Assembly: GCF_000317835.1 (NCBI RefSeq) | Contig: NC_019793.1 | Location: 372,001-436,000 of the forward strand | Length of the DNA: 64,000 nucleotides | From: Deinococcus peraridilitoris DSM 19664 | GTDB lineage: Bacteria > Deinococcota > Deinococci > Deinococcales > Deinococcaceae | Reading direction: 5' to 3' | Shown: piece after piece, positions 42,049-52,572 of the stretch | How the letters are laid out: each line of letters opens with the position of its first letter | Position numbering within the stretch: the stretch's first letter is position 1 | Translations under genes and position numbers: made by a program | Notes under the pieces: model-generated | The model's database searches: none | What the model was told of the DNA's origin: nothing | What the model saw: only the letters and a program-made list of their open reading frames with translations

Positions 42049-42465
42049 TTACTCGCGCAGGGCTACGGCCAGATCATCGGACGTGGTGGCCTTCCAGCCT
42101 GCCCACTCGATCCACAGGTCACGCAACCGTTTCACGGCGCGCAGGAGTGCCGCCTCGACCTCGGGCGTCAACTGGCCCTCGGCCATCGCCCAGGCTACCG
42201 TGAGGTCAACCTTGGCCCACAGGAAACGGCTGGAGTGCCCGTAGGTTCCGTCGTAGACGTAGGCGACGTCCAACCAGTCGAATTCACCGAAGCGTGACCA
42301 GATCATGTCGGAAATCAGCGCGTCCGACGAACGGCAACGCTTGGCCGCCTCGTCGATTCCCCGTTCACGACACTCCTGCTCGGCGATCAGCTCGATGTCG
42401 CGCTCGGCGGTCTCCCGAAAGGCGGCCTCGATGGCGCGGCGCGCCTGGCATTGACTGTCGTTCAT
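42049..42465 (-). CDS. hypothetical protein, 138 residues
   Basis: The acidic, mostly helical protein begins MNDSQCQARRAIEAAFRETA and contains DMIWSRFGEFDWLDVAYVYD and an alpha-helical end (VEAALLRAVKRLRDLWIEW). No family is recognised. TACACT ends seven bases before the ATG, giving it its own promoter. It is convergent with the NUDIX gene, eight bases apart. Confidence 0.7.
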   Translation of the reverse strand: MNDSQCQARRAIEAAFRETAERDIELIAEQECRERGIDEAAKRCRSSDALISDMIWSRFGEFDWLDVAYVYDGTYGHSSRFLWAKVDLTVAWAMAEGQLTPEVEAALLRAVKRLRDLWIEWAGWKATTSDDLAVALRE

Positions 42466-42618
42466 CGTCGTCAGTGTACGCAGGCCTGGCTTGCACGAGT
42501 CTTACGAGAATCGAAGGGCCTCTTTAGAAAAGTCCCGCCTGGCCGTGGGGCTCTGGACATTCAGCGTTTGGTGAGAAACACCGTAATCCGGTGACAGGCC
42601 GAACCGTACATTGGCGTG

Positions 42619-43683
42619 GTGAGTGCCCTGTTCTCGTCTTTGTCGTTGCGTGATCTCAGCTTGAAAAATCGTCTGGTCGTTTCCCCGATGTGCATGTACT
42701 CGGCGAAAGAGGGACTGGCCAATGACTTTCACCTCGTCCACCTGGGCGGTTTTGCGCTGGGCGGGGCGGGGATGATCGTCGTGGAGGCCACTGCCGTGAG
42801 CCCGGAGGGACGCATCAGTCCCGATGACCTCGGCTTATGGCGCGACGAGCACATCGCGCCGCTCACCCGGATCACCGACTTCGTGCGCGAGTACGGCAGC
42901 TTTAGTGCCGTGCAGCTCGCACACGCCGGTCGCAAGGCCAGCACCTACGCACCCTGGAAAGGTCGCGGGGCCGTGCCCGACATCGGGGGCGGCTGGAGCG
43001 TCCTGGGACCGAGCGCACTGGCCTACTCGGACATTTACCGCACACCGCGTGAAATGACACCAGAAGACATCGCGCGCGTCGTGAACGATTTCCGCGACGC
43101 CACCCGGCGGGCCATCCTGGCCGGCTTTGACGCCGTGGAGATTCACGCCGCCCACGGCTACCTGCTGCATCAGTTCCTGTCTCCCCTGTCAAATGCACGC
43201 ACCGACGACTACGGTGGAAACTTCGAGAACCGTACCCGGTTGCTGCTGGAAGTCACGCGGGCGGTGCGCACGGCCTGGCCGAGCCACCTGCCGCTGCTGG
43301 TCAGGCTCTCGGCGACCGACTGGGTGGAAGGAGGCTGGAGCATCGAGGACACAGTGCGCGTGAGCGCAATGCTTTCACTCGAGGGGGTCGACGTGATCGA
43401 CGTGTCCTCGGGCGGCCTCAGTGCCGATCAGCAGATTACGGTCGAACCTGGTTACCAGGTGCCGTTCGCGGCGCGCGTGCGGGCCGAGGCCGGCATGAAA
43501 ACCATGGCGGTCGGCCTGATCACCGAACCTCTGCAAGCCGAAGCGGTGGTCAGTGAAGGCGCCGCTGACCTGGTGGCCGTCGCGCGGGCCTTTTTGCGCG
43601 ATCCGCACTGGCCCCAGCATGCCGCGCACGTCCTGGGCGTCGACATCCCCTGGCCGGTACAGTACGAACGCGCCAAGCTCTGA
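42619..43683 (+). CDS. OYE-family NADPH dehydrogenase (YqjM/NamA-like)
   Basis: FMN enzyme that reduces activated C=C bonds. The 354 residues have the barrel landmarks LKNRLVVSPMCMYSA (the Cys of the YqjM subgroup), QLAHAGRKA, the HAAHGYLLHQFLSP substrate-binding His pair and the C-terminal DLVAVARAFLRDPHWP. GTG 42619 follows TACATT by six bases and is preferred over GTG 42616. It acts in stress or detoxification in relatives. Confidence 0.9.
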   Translation: MSALFSSLSLRDLSLKNRLVVSPMCMYSAKEGLANDFHLVHLGGFALGGAGMIVVEATAVSPEGRISPDDLGLWRDEHIAPLTRITDFVREYGSFSAVQLAHAGRKASTYAPWKGRGAVPDIGGGWSVLGPSALAYSDIYRTPREMTPEDIARVVNDFRDATRRAILAGFDAVEIHAAHGYLLHQFLSPLSNARTDDYGGNFENRTRLLLEVTRAVRTAWPSHLPLLVRLSATDWVEGGWSIEDTVRVSAMLSLEGVDVIDVSSGGLSADQQITVEPGYQVPFAARVRAEAGMKTMAVGLITEPLQAEAVVSEGAADLVAVARAFLRDPHWPQHAAHVLGVDIPWPVQYERAKL

Positions 43684-43779
43684 GGTCCTCTATGATTTCT
43701 GGCTGCAGGCACCTTCTGGTCTTCAGCCGGAACACGAAAAACGATCCGGGTCGTCAGATTCAGCCCCGTCCTTCTGGCC

Positions 43780-45018
43780 CTAGGCGAGCGCGGGTTTGGG
43801 AGCGCGGCGGATGCCCTGCGAAAGCGCTCCGGCTGCCAGGGACAGGATCGCCGCGGCCACAAAGGCGGTCCCGTAACTGCCCAGCACGTCGCGCGCCACG
43901 CCGCCCAACCAGGCGGCCAGGGCGGCACCCAGCATGTGTGCGAAAAAGACCCAGCCGTAGACTATACCGACGTTGCCGCGCCCGAACGTGTCCGCCACAA
44001 GGGCCACGGTGGGCGGCACGGTGGCAATGTAATCGAGGCCGAACAGCACGGCGAAGGCAATCAGACCCGGGCCAGGCGGAATGAACAGCAGCAGGAACAG
44101 GCTCACGCCACGAAACGCGTAGTACAGGCTCAAGAGGGCGCGTGGATCGTACCGGTCGGTCAGGGCGCCCGAAGCGATGGTGCCGACGAAGTTGAAGACG
44201 CCCATCAAAGCCAGAAATCCGGCCGCGACCCCGGGCGTCAGGCCCTGCTCGGTGCAGTAAGCGATGAAATGCGTACCGATGATGCCGTTGCTGGTAGCGC
44301 CACACACAAAAAAAGTGGTTGCCAGCAGCCAGAACGCCCGGGAACGCAGCGCCCGGCGCATGATGCCCACATCCGGACGGATACCTGGCAGGGCCTGGTT
44401 TTCGTGCAGTCCCAGCGGTCGCTCACCCATCTGGCCGGGTGAATCGCGCATCAACAGCCAGGCAGGCAGCAGACAGGCCAGCGCCAGCGCACCGATGACC
44501 AGCGTGCTGCTGCGCCAGCCCACCGACGCCGAAAGCCCGGCGAGCAAGGGCAGAAAGAGCAGCTGCCCGGCCGAGCTCGCCGCGCCGAACAGCCCGGTGA
44601 CCAGGCCGCGCTTCGCGACGAACCAGCGCGTGGCCACCGTGGCACCCAGCACGCTGCCGACCAGACCGGTGCCCAGGCCGCTGAGGAGCCCCCACAGCAG
44701 GTAAAGCTGCCAATAATTGCCGATCAGGGCGCTCAGGCCAAAACTGACACCCGTGACCAGCAAGCCCAGCGCCGTTACGTGCCGGGGTCCGAAACGGTCC
44801 ATCAGGGCGCCGCTGATGGGCCCACCCAGGCCGAACATGATGAGGCCCAGCGAAACGGCAAAGGACAACGTCGCGCGTGAATAACCCAGATCACCTTGCA
44901 TGGGCAGCAAAAATACTCCGGGCGCGCTGCGTGCTCCGGCGGCCAGCAGCAGGACCAGGGCGGTGACCGCGACCACCACCCAGCCGTAAAAAAGGCGCTG
45001 TTTTGCGATCGTCGTCAT
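43780..45018 (-). CDS. MFS transporter
   Basis: The 412 residues carry twelve helices, with the loop motif GALMDRFGPRHV after helix 2 and its echo GALTDRYDPRALL in the second half. That pattern resembles the monocarboxylate/oxalate:formate (OFA) group. Substrate is not certain. Start ATG 45018 has AAGGAG six bases before it; the longer frame to 45153 has no membrane features. It is divergent from pspA. Confidence 0.87.
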   Translation of the reverse strand: MTTIAKQRLFYGWVVVAVTALVLLLAAGARSAPGVFLLPMQGDLGYSRATLSFAVSLGLIMFGLGGPISGALMDRFGPRHVTALGLLVTGVSFGLSALIGNYWQLYLLWGLLSGLGTGLVGSVLGATVATRWFVAKRGLVTGLFGAASSAGQLLFLPLLAGLSASVGWRSSTLVIGALALACLLPAWLLMRDSPGQMGERPLGLHENQALPGIRPDVGIMRRALRSRAFWLLATTFFVCGATSNGIIGTHFIAYCTEQGLTPGVAAGFLALMGVFNFVGTIASGALTDRYDPRALLSLYYAFRGVSLFLLLFIPPGPGLIAFAVLFGLDYIATVPPTVALVADTFGRGNVGIVYGWVFFAHMLGAALAAWLGGVARDVLGSYGTAFVAAAILSLAAGALSQGIRRAPKPALA

Positions 45019-45240
45019 GTGCTGCTCCTTGGTCGCTGCCCACTTCCGCGCAGTCCCGAAAGTATACCTTTTCTCAATGTGCACGCCGTGTCCGCGCCGC
45101 TTTATAAGCGGTGCGCGTGGTACAACAGCACCACGTATCAGGCTGCCGTCCACCGTGCGTTCGTTCAGGGCCGGCGGGAAACTTTTTGAGCGCGCGTCAC
45201 GTACTTAACGTCACAAGCTTACCCTCACAAGGAGGAATCC

Positions 45241-45915
45241 ATGAGTATTCTTGAACGCCTGTCCCGTCTGCTTCGTGCCAATGTCAACGACATGATCTCC
45301 AAGGCCGAGGACCCCGGCAAGATCATCGAGCAGTCGCTGCGCGACATGCGTGACGCTTATCAGCAGGCCCGCAGCGAGGTGGCCGAGTCGATGGCGCAGC
45401 TTTCGAAGCTGGAACGCGAACAGAACACCAACCAGAAAATCGCACAGGAGTACGGCAACAAGGCCGCTGAAGCGCTCAAACTGGGCAGCGAGGATCTGGC
45501 GCGCGAAGCGCTGCGCCGTAAAAAGAACCACGAGGACCTGGCAGCCGGTTTTGCCGACCAGGTCAAAGTCCACCAGACGACCGTCGATCAGCTCAAAACG
45601 CAGTTGCGGGCGCTGGAAGCCAAGATCGACGAGATGGAAGCCAAGAAGGAACTCCTGCAGGCCCGGTCCTCGACGGCCAAGGCCAGCGAGACCCTGGAGC
45701 GCATGAGCGGCTTTGATCGCTCGCAGGGCGCCCTCAACGCCTTCGACGAGATGGAGCGCAAGGTCGCTGCCCAGGAAGACCGCGCGCGCGCCATGGGTTC
45801 GCTGCGCGAGGAAGGTGACATCGACGCGCAGCTCAGGAATCTGGGCCGTGACGCCGAAATCGACGCTGAACTCGAAAAACTCAAGCAGCAGATTGGTGGT
45901 TCCAGCAACAGTTGA
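45241..45915 (+). CDS. pspA: PspA/IM30 family membrane-stress protein
   Basis: The 224 residues start SILERLSRLLRANVNDMISK, an amphipathic membrane-binding helix, then a long coiled coil (DMRDAYQQARSEVAESMAQL, ALEAKIDEMEAKKELLQAR). These proteins coat damaged membrane in ESCRT-III-like assemblies. A strong GGAGGAA site precedes the ATG. No pspF, liaFSR or pspC gene is adjacent. An intrinsic terminator follows. Confidence 0.93.
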   Translation: MSILERLSRLLRANVNDMISKAEDPGKIIEQSLRDMRDAYQQARSEVAESMAQLSKLEREQNTNQKIAQEYGNKAAEALKLGSEDLAREALRRKKNHEDLAAGFADQVKVHQTTVDQLKTQLRALEAKIDEMEAKKELLQARSSTAKASETLERMSGFDRSQGALNAFDEMERKVAAQEDRARAMGSLREEGDIDAQLRNLGRDAEIDAELEKLKQQIGGSSNS

Positions 45916-45954
45916 GTTCGGTGGAGCAAATATCCATGATGGTCCGGCCACCGG

Positions 45955-45982
45955 GGCGAGCGAACTGCTCGCCTTCTTTTTT
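45955..45982 (+). terminator. intrinsic terminator of pspA
   Basis: GGCGAGC pairs with GCTCGCC around five bases, then TTCTTTTTT. It is 40 bases past the stop. Confidence 0.9.
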
Positions 45983-46228
45983 GCTCAGGTTGCCTTGTTC
46001 AGGTTGCCTTGCAGGGACGTTTGCCGGAAACGGCTCACCAGAAAACAGTAGACTGAATCCAGTGAACGCTGTTTCTTGCGTCCTGGCATTCCAGGGCGAG
46101 CATCCCGCCGGGAGGCGCCGGAGTGTCAGGCGCCCCAACACCGGGCTGGCCCCTCAGGCCTTTCGTCTCCCTTTCTGTAGCTCGTCAAACCTGTCAGATT
46201 TGACAGTTGTGCGGAGAACCTCTTCCCT
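45983..46228. other. gap before the lipoprotein gene
   Basis: No gene is supported. A TTGACA hexamer is at 46200-46205 and a TATGCT box at 46228-46233, 22 bases apart, too far for a normal pair. The latter fits the leaderless start of the next gene. Confidence 0.5.
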
Positions 46229-46918
46229 ATGCTGAACAATGTGTCTTTCCGTGAGGTTTCGCGCGCGCTTGCCGTGTTGCTCTCCACCCTCGCCCTTGCT
46301 GCGTGCGCGCCGCGCGAAACTGCGCCCAGGCAGGCGACGGCCTCGACCAACGTCACGGCGGTGTCGTTCTATCCGGCCCAGGTGGGCCTGAGCTGGAGCT
46401 ATCTGCCCGAGGGCGAAGCGCTGACCAGCCCGCCCTACACCCTGGCCTCGCAGGGCGCCACGTTGTTTGGTGACCAGGCCGCACTGGCCTTTCGTTTCTC
46501 CGGACGTGGGGCCGAGCAGACAAACTACCGGCAGATCAGCGACGACGGTCAGTTTCTGCTGGGCTTCACCAAGCCAGGGCTGACCGTGACGCTCACTCCT
46601 CCGCTGCGTGAGTACCCGCCCGTGAATGCCTGGCGCGCCGGCCTGTCCTGGTCGGGGCAAACGACCGTCCGCGTCATCAGCGACAACAAAGTCGTGCAGG
46701 AAGGCACCGTGCAATACCGCTACACCGTGCTGGAAAAACGCAACGTCAGCGTACCGGGCGACACCCGTGACGTGTGGGTCATCAACCGTCAGATCAGCGG
46801 CAGTGCTGCGAGCCTGTTTCCGGAGGCCAACCAGAACTTCTGGTTTGCACCTTACGCCGGCGAGATGCGCACACCCGAAGGGCTGCTGCAGATCAGCCGG
46901 AACTACCGGGGAAGCTGA
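46229..46918 (+). CDS. putative lipoprotein of unknown function
   Basis: The 229 residues have a signal with lipobox LALAAC (Cys near residue 26), then a beta-rich exported domain (FYPAQVGLSWSYLPEGEA, ISDDGQFLLGF, RYTVLEKRNV). I know no family for it. The true start may be GTG 46241, seven bases after TATGCT; either start keeps the signal. It is 74 bases before dxs. Confidence 0.72.
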   Translation: MLNNVSFREVSRALAVLLSTLALAACAPRETAPRQATASTNVTAVSFYPAQVGLSWSYLPEGEALTSPPYTLASQGATLFGDQAALAFRFSGRGAEQTNYRQISDDGQFLLGFTKPGLTVTLTPPLREYPPVNAWRAGLSWSGQTTVRVISDNKVVQEGTVQYRYTVLEKRNVSVPGDTRDVWVINRQISGSAASLFPEANQNFWFAPYAGEMRTPEGLLQISRNYRGS

Positions 46919-46992
46919 ATGTCGCGCTCTGCGAAGGCTGGGCAGCAAGCGTTGCACGGCCGTGATCCACTTCGCCCAACCGGAGGTTTGTA

Positions 46993-48849
46993 GTGCTCGA
47001 AAACATCAACTCACCCGACGATCTCAAGAAACTTTCCAGGGAAGAGCTGCCCCAGCTTTCGCGGGAGCTGCGTGACGAGATCATCCGGGTGTGCTCGCTG
47101 GACGGCGGCCACCTGGCGTCCAGTCTGGGGGCTGTCGAGATCATCGTCGCGCTGCACTACATGCTGAACTCACCGCGTGACCGGATCCTCTTCGATGTGG
47201 GACATCAGGCTTACGCCCACAAGATGCTCACCGGTCGACGTGACCGGATGCCGACCATCAAGAAAGAAGGCGGCCTGTCAGGCTTTACCAAGGTGGGCGA
47301 GTCCGAACACGACGCCATCACGGTCGGGCACGCGAGCACTTCGCTGGCCAACGCGCTCGGCATGGCCTACGCGCGCGACAGCCTGGGTCAGGACTACCGC
47401 ATCGCGGCGGTCATCGGTGACGGCGCCCTGACGGGTGGCATGGCGCTGGCTGCGCTGAACACCATCGGCGACAGCGGCAAGAAAATGCTGATCGTGCTCA
47501 ACGACAACGAGATGAGCATCTCGGAGAACGTCGGCGCGATCAATAAATTCATGCGCACCCTGCAGGTGCAGAAGTGGTTCCAGGAATCCGAAAGTGCCGG
47601 CAAGAAGACGGTGGGCGCCCTCAGCAAGCCGCTGGCCGACATGCTGTCGCGCGCCAAGGACAGTGCCCGGCACTTCTTCGATCCGGCCAGCGTGAACCCG
47701 TTTGCCGCGATGGGCCTGCGTTACGTCGGCCCGGTGGACGGTCACGACGTGCGCGAACTGGTATACCTGATCGAGAAACTCAATGAGCTCGATGGTCCTA
47801 CCATCCTGCACGTGGTGACCAAGAAGGGCAAAGGCCTGCCCTACGCCGAAGAGGACCCCATCAAGTGGCATGGTCCGGGCAAGTTCGACCCCGCTACGGG
47901 CGCCTCACCCCAATCGAGTGCTTACAGCTGGTCCAACGCCTTCGGTGACGCCGTCACGGCGCTGGCCAAGGAAGACCCGCGGCTGTTCGTGATCACCCCC
48001 GCCATGCGTGAGGGCAGCGGACTCGTGAAGTACAGCCAGGCTCACCCCAGTCGCTACCTCGACGTGGGCATCGCCGAGGACGTCGCGGTGACTGCCGGTG
48101 CGGGCATGGCCCTGCAGGGACTGCGGCCGGTCGTGGCAATCTACTCGACCTTTCTGCAACGCGGTTACGATCAGGTCGTCCACGACGTGGCCCTGGAGAA
48201 CCTGCCCGTGATTTTCGCGGTCGACCGGGGCGGCGTGGTCGGCGCGGACGGTGCGACGCACAACGGCGTGTTCGATTTGAGTTTCCTGCGCTCCATTCCC
48301 AACGTGCAGATCGCCCTGCCAAAAGACACCCGGGAGCTGCGCGGCATGCTGCGGGGCGCGCTCAAGGTGGGTGGGCCGGTGGCCATCCGCTATCCGCGCG
48401 GCAACACCGACCGCGTACCCGAGGGTGAGTGGCCCGAACTCGCCTGGGGAAGCTGGGAGCGGCTGCGGGCGGGGGACGACGTGGTGCTGCTGGCAGGCGG
48501 TAAAGCGCTGGAGTACGCACTGGCCGCAGCCGAAGGTCTGCCGGGCGTGGGCGTGGTCAATGCCCGCTTCGTCAAGCCGCTCGATCTGAAGATGCTGCGC
48601 GAAGTGGCTCAGCAGGCGCGGGCATTGGTGACGATCGAGGACAACACCCGCGTCGGAGGCTTCGGCTCAGGTGTGCTCGAAGCGCTGAGCGACCTGAGAC
48701 TGGGTACGCCCGTGCGCGTGCTGGGAATTCCGGATGAATTTCAGGAACACGCCACGGTGGCGCGCGTGCACGCCCGCGCCGGCATCGACGTACAGGCCAT
48801 TCACACCGTGCTGGCCGAGCTGGGCGTGGACGTTCCGCTGGAAGTGTAG
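46993..48849 (+). CDS. dxs: 1-deoxy-D-xylulose-5-phosphate synthase
   Basis: Condenses pyruvate and glyceraldehyde-3-phosphate in the MEP isoprenoid route, feeding carotenoid and quinone synthesis. The 618 residues have the thiamine motif [15 protein letters not shown], the [15 protein letters not shown] region and the pyrimidine-domain [20 protein letters not shown]. The GTG start has GGAGG upstream. Length is normal for Dxs. Confidence 0.96.
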   Translation: MLENINSPDDLKKLSREELPQLSRELRDEIIRVCSLDGGHLASSLGAVEIIVALHYMLNSPRDRILFDVGHQAYAHKMLTGRRDRMPTIKKEGGLSGFTKVGESEHDAITVGHASTSLANALGMAYARDSLGQDYRIAAVIGDGALTGGMALAALNTIGDSGKKMLIVLNDNEMSISENVGAINKFMRTLQVQKWFQESESAGKKTVGALSKPLADMLSRAKDSARHFFDPASVNPFAAMGLRYVGPVDGHDVRELVYLIEKLNELDGPTILHVVTKKGKGLPYAEEDPIKWHGPGKFDPATGASPQSSAYSWSNAFGDAVTALAKEDPRLFVITPAMREGSGLVKYSQAHPSRYLDVGIAEDVAVTAGAGMALQGLRPVVAIYSTFLQRGYDQVVHDVALENLPVIFAVDRGGVVGADGATHNGVFDLSFLRSIPNVQIALPKDTRELRGMLRGALKVGGPVAIRYPRGNTDRVPEGEWPELAWGSWERLRAGDDVVLLAGGKALEYALAAAEGLPGVGVVNARFVKPLDLKMLREVAQQARALVTIEDNTRVGGFGSGVLEALSDLRLGTPVRVLGIPDEFQEHATVARVHARAGIDVQAIHTVLAELGVDVPLEV

Positions 48850-48998
48850 TCTGCAGGTCTTGAGCACGGAGCGCGTGGAAAGGAGCAGGCCACTCGCTCT
48901 GTGCCGTATCAGGCGACGCGCCTGCGCTCGGCGACCACTTCGACGTATGTGGTCTTGAATAAAACGTGAGAAATACACTGTGGTGTAGACTCGATCGG

Positions 48999-51512
48999 AT
49001 GAACGTTCTTGGCAAAGTCACGGTGCTTCCCAAGCTGCCCGCAGAATTGCGGCGCCTGGAGGAGCTGGCCTACAACCTGTACTGGAGCTGGACACCGCAC
49101 GCGCAGGCGCTGTATCAGGATCTCGACCCGGCGTTATGGGAGCGCTTCAATCATAACCCGCTGCGCGTGCTGCTCGAGGTGGCGCAGTCGCGGCTGGACG
49201 AACTCGCGCGTGACTCGCGTTACCTCGCGCGCGTCCGTCGGGTACTGGCTGACTTCGACGCCTACCTGCAGGCTCCCACCACCTGGGCAAAGCACAACGC
49301 CGCCGAGCTGGGGCAGATCGCGTATTTCAGCATGGAGTACGGCTTTTACGAAAGCCTGCCGATCTACTCGGGCGGCTTGGGCATTCTGGCCGGTGATCAC
49401 TGCAAAAGTGCCTCGGACCTTGGCCTGCCTTTTGCGGCAGTCGGGCTGCTCTTTCACCAGGGGTACTTCCGCCAGATGATCAACAAGGACGGCTGGCAGG
49501 AAGAAGCGTACGACGAGCTCGACCTGACCACCCTCCCGATCAAGCCAGCCCGCACCCCGGAAGGCAAGGAAGTGCGCTTGGCCGTTCCGGTCGCCGGTCG
49601 GGACGTGCATATCCGGGTGTGGACGCTGCTCGTCGGGCGCATCCCGGTCTACCTGCTCGACACCAACGTCCCCGAGAACAGTGAGGCTGACCGCGCGCTC
49701 ACCGCGCGCCTGTACGGGCCAGGGCAGGATCTGCGCATTCAGCAGGAACTGGTGCTCGGCGTGGGCGGCGTGCGGGCGCTGCGTCAACTGGGCGTCAACG
49801 CCACCGTCTTTCACATGAACGAAGGACACGCCGCGTTCCTGGGTCTGGAGCGCATCCGTGAACTGGTGCAAGGCGGGCTTGACTTCGCTTCGGCCGTCGA
49901 GGCGGTCGCATCGGGAACCATTTTCACCACCCACACTCCTGTCCCAGCCGGAAATGACGCCTTTCCGCTGGACCTGGTCGGACGCTACCTGGGCGACTGG
50001 CCCGCACAGTTGGGTACCAGCTGGGAAGCCATGACCGAGCTGGCCCGCCACGACCAGCCCTGGGGACAGACTTTCAGCATGACCGTGCTGGCCCTGCGCC
50101 TTTCGCGCGCGGCCAACGGCGTCTCGGAACTGCACGGCGAGGTCAGCCGTAAAATGTGGAACTTCCTGTACCCGGGCGCCAGCGAGGACGAGGTGCCGGT
50201 GGGCCACGTCACCAACGGCGCCCATACCCTGACTTTCCTGGCACAGAAGCTGCGGGACCTGTACGCCAGCGTACTGCCCGAGGACTGGCAGGAGCGGATC
50301 GAGGATCAGGCCATGTGGGAAGCGGCCATTCCCGGTATCCCCGACGAGAACCTCGTGGCGGCCCTGCGCGACCTGAAGCTCGACATGATTCAGTTCGTGC
50401 GTGGCCGCCTGCAAGAGCAGCTGCGTCGCAACGGCGCGAGCGCTGCTGACATCAAGGCGGCGGGCTCGGTGCTGTCACCCGAGGCGCTCACCATCGGCTT
50501 CGCGCGCCGCTTTGCCACCTACAAGCGCGCCACGCTGCTGTTTCGTGACCGCGCGCGCCTCTCGGCCATTCTGAACGACCCGGCGAGACCGGTGCAGTTC
50601 GTCTTTGCCGGCAAGGCCCACCCGGCCGACAATCCCGGCAAGGCCTTCATTCAGGAAATCTACCGCATGAGCCAGGAAGCGGAGTTCCGCGGCAAGATCG
50701 TGATTCTGGAGAATTACGACATGAACGTCGCGCGCCATCTAGTGCAGGGCGTGGACATCTGGCTCAACAATCCGCGCCGTCCGCTGGAAGCTTCGGGCAC
50801 CTCGGGCATGAAGGCCAGCATCAACGGCGCGCTGAATTTCTCGATCCTGGACGGCTGGTGGCGCGAAAGCTTCGACGGGACCAACGGCTACGCCATCGGG
50901 GACGAGCGCGAGTTTTCCAGCCTTGACGTGCAGGACGACGCCGACAGCTTCAGTCTGTACGAAACCCTCGAAGACCAGATCGTGCCGCTCTACTACCGCC
51001 GCGATGAGCGCGGCTTCAACCACGGCTGGCTCGAAAAAGTGCGCCGCGCCATCATCACGGTCGCGCCGCAGTTCAGCATGCAGCGTCAGGTCATCGATTA
51101 CACCCAGAAGTACTACCTACCGCTCAGTGCGCGTGCTCAGCAGGTGTGGGCGAACGACTTCGCACTGGCGCGCGAGTTGGCGGCCTGGAAGCGCTACGTG
51201 CTGGAGCAGTGGCCGAATACCACCATTCAGGCCAGCGCCGACGTGCCCGCCACTGCCGAGCCCGGCCAGACCCTGAAGGTCCGTGCCCAGGTGAACGCTG
51301 CCAACCTGTCCCCGCGTGATGTGCGCGTGGAAGCCATCCTGGAGCGCGAAGGACAGCGCGAACGCGTGGTCCTTTCGCACGGTGGCAACGGCAGCTACGA
51401 AGGAGAGATTGCGCTCTCGAACAGCGGACTGTATACCGTATCGGCGCGCATGCTGCCCTCGCGGCCCGAGCTGGCCGGCGAACTGGAGCTTGGGCTGATC
51501 AAATGGGCCTGA
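48999..51512 (+). CDS. glgP: alpha-glucan phosphorylase (DUF3417-containing)
   Basis: Releases glucose-1-phosphate from glycogen or maltodextrin. The 837 residues start with the DUF3417 domain (LPAELRRLEELAYNLYWSW), then the GT35 body with PLP-binding region GFARRFATYKRATLLF and phosphate-site EASGTSGMKASING. This is the bacterial/archaeal type lacking the plant-like N-terminus. A TAGACT box ends seven bases before ATG 48999. Confidence 0.93.
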   Translation: MNVLGKVTVLPKLPAELRRLEELAYNLYWSWTPHAQALYQDLDPALWERFNHNPLRVLLEVAQSRLDELARDSRYLARVRRVLADFDAYLQAPTTWAKHNAAELGQIAYFSMEYGFYESLPIYSGGLGILAGDHCKSASDLGLPFAAVGLLFHQGYFRQMINKDGWQEEAYDELDLTTLPIKPARTPEGKEVRLAVPVAGRDVHIRVWTLLVGRIPVYLLDTNVPENSEADRALTARLYGPGQDLRIQQELVLGVGGVRALRQLGVNATVFHMNEGHAAFLGLERIRELVQGGLDFASAVEAVASGTIFTTHTPVPAGNDAFPLDLVGRYLGDWPAQLGTSWEAMTELARHDQPWGQTFSMTVLALRLSRAANGVSELHGEVSRKMWNFLYPGASEDEVPVGHVTNGAHTLTFLAQKLRDLYASVLPEDWQERIEDQAMWEAAIPGIPDENLVAALRDLKLDMIQFVRGRLQEQLRRNGASAADIKAAGSVLSPEALTIGFARRFATYKRATLLFRDRARLSAILNDPARPVQFVFAGKAHPADNPGKAFIQEIYRMSQEAEFRGKIVILENYDMNVARHLVQGVDIWLNNPRRPLEASGTSGMKASINGALNFSILDGWWRESFDGTNGYAIGDEREFSSLDVQDDADSFSLYETLEDQIVPLYYRRDERGFNHGWLEKVRRAIITVAPQFSMQRQVIDYTQKYYLPLSARAQQVWANDFALARELAAWKRYVLEQWPNTTIQASADVPATAEPGQTLKVRAQVNAANLSPRDVRVEAILEREGQRERVVLSHGGNGSYEGEIALSNSGLYTVSARMLPSRPELAGELELGLIKWA

Positions 51513-51644
51513 CCTGAAAACTGGAGTTCGGGCCGGGGCACCGCAGTGCCCCGGCCCGGCTTTTGGGAGGCACACTGTCCCACCTTCATGCCCACAGCAA
51601 CCTGTTAAAGTGGCCCCCATGCACCGTGCCGCCGGGAGGCTGTC

Positions 51645-52535
51645 ATGACGCCCCTCATCACCCGGAAATGGGAACTTCCGCCCACCACGGCCGTGCTGAT
51701 GGCCATCGTTTCGATTCAGGGTGGAGCGGCACTGGCCAAGTCCCTCTTTCCGGCTGTCGGTCCAGGCGGCACCTCGGCGCTGCGCATCGGCTTCGCGGCC
51801 CTGATTCTGCTGGCGATGTGGCGTCCGCGCCTGTCGCGCTACTCGCGCGGCGACCTTGCCACCACCGCGCTGTTCGGGGCGGCGCTGGGACTGATGAACC
51901 TGTGCTTTTACGCCTCGATCGAGCGCATTCCACTCGGACTGGCGGTCACCCTCGAGTTCGTCGGTCCGCTGGGCGTGGCGGTGTTCGCTTCGCGGCGCAA
52001 GCTCGATTACCTGTGGGCAGTGCTCGCAGGCGCCGGCATTCTGCTCATTTCACCGCTGGCACCGGGCAGCGCCATCGACCCTCTGGGCGTTGGCCTCGCG
52101 TTACTCGCCGGTGGTTTCTGGGCAGCTTACATTCTGGTCGGGGCACGCCTCGGGCGCGCCTTCAGCGGCGGACAGGGGCTGGCACTCGGCATGCTGGTCG
52201 CTGCGCTGATCGCCCTGCCTTTCGGGGTGGCCGAGGCTGGGGGTTCGTTGCTGGCGCCGCATATCCTGGTGCTCGGCCTGGGGGTAGCACTGCTGTCTTC
52301 CGCTCTCCCTTACTCGCTGGAAATGACGGCGCTCAGACGCCTGCCCTCGCGCACCTTCAGCATCCTGATGAGTCTGGAGCCGGCCGTGGCCGCCATGATG
52401 GGCTTTGTGCTGCTGCACGAAGCGCTGAGCGGTCGCCAGTTGCTGGCGATGGTCCTGGTCATCGCGGCAAGCGTGGGTGCCAGCCTCAGCGCCTCGTCCA
52501 AAAAGCTTCCTCCACCCGAGGGTGGAGGAAGCTGA
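51645..52535 (+). CDS. RhtA-like EamA exporter
   Basis: The 296 residues have ten helices in two EamA repeats and the RhtA traits VSIQGGAALAKSLFP, RIGFAALILLAMWRP and SLEPAVAAMMGFVLLHE. RhtA exports threonine and homoserine in E. coli; the substrate here is an inference. GGGAGG precedes the ATG. The last residues KKLPPPEGGGS are encoded by the terminator of the convergent subtilase gene. Confidence 0.85.
   Translation: MTPLITRKWELPPTTAVLMAIVSIQGGAALAKSLFPAVGPGGTSALRIGFAALILLAMWRPRLSRYSRGDLATTALFGAALGLMNLCFYASIERIPLGLAVTLEFVGPLGVAVFASRRKLDYLWAVLAGAGILLISPLAPGSAIDPLGVGLALLAGGFWAAYILVGARLGRAFSGGQGLALGMLVAALIALPFGVAEAGGSLLAPHILVLGLGVALLSSALPYSLEMTALRRLPSRTFSILMSLEPAVAAMMGFVLLHEALSGRQLLAMVLVIAASVGASLSASSKKLPPPEGGGS
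52499..52533 (-). terminator. terminator of the subtilase gene, inside the exporter coding end
   Basis: AGCTTCCTCCACCC (52504-52517) is the inverse of 52520-52533. On the minus strand the stem is followed by TTTTTGG. It is 40 bases beyond the subtilase stop. The plus-strand side lacks a U-run. Confidence 0.85.
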
Positions 52536-52572
52536 CGCGGCATGGTCCGGGAAGCACCCGACGAGGCTCAGG

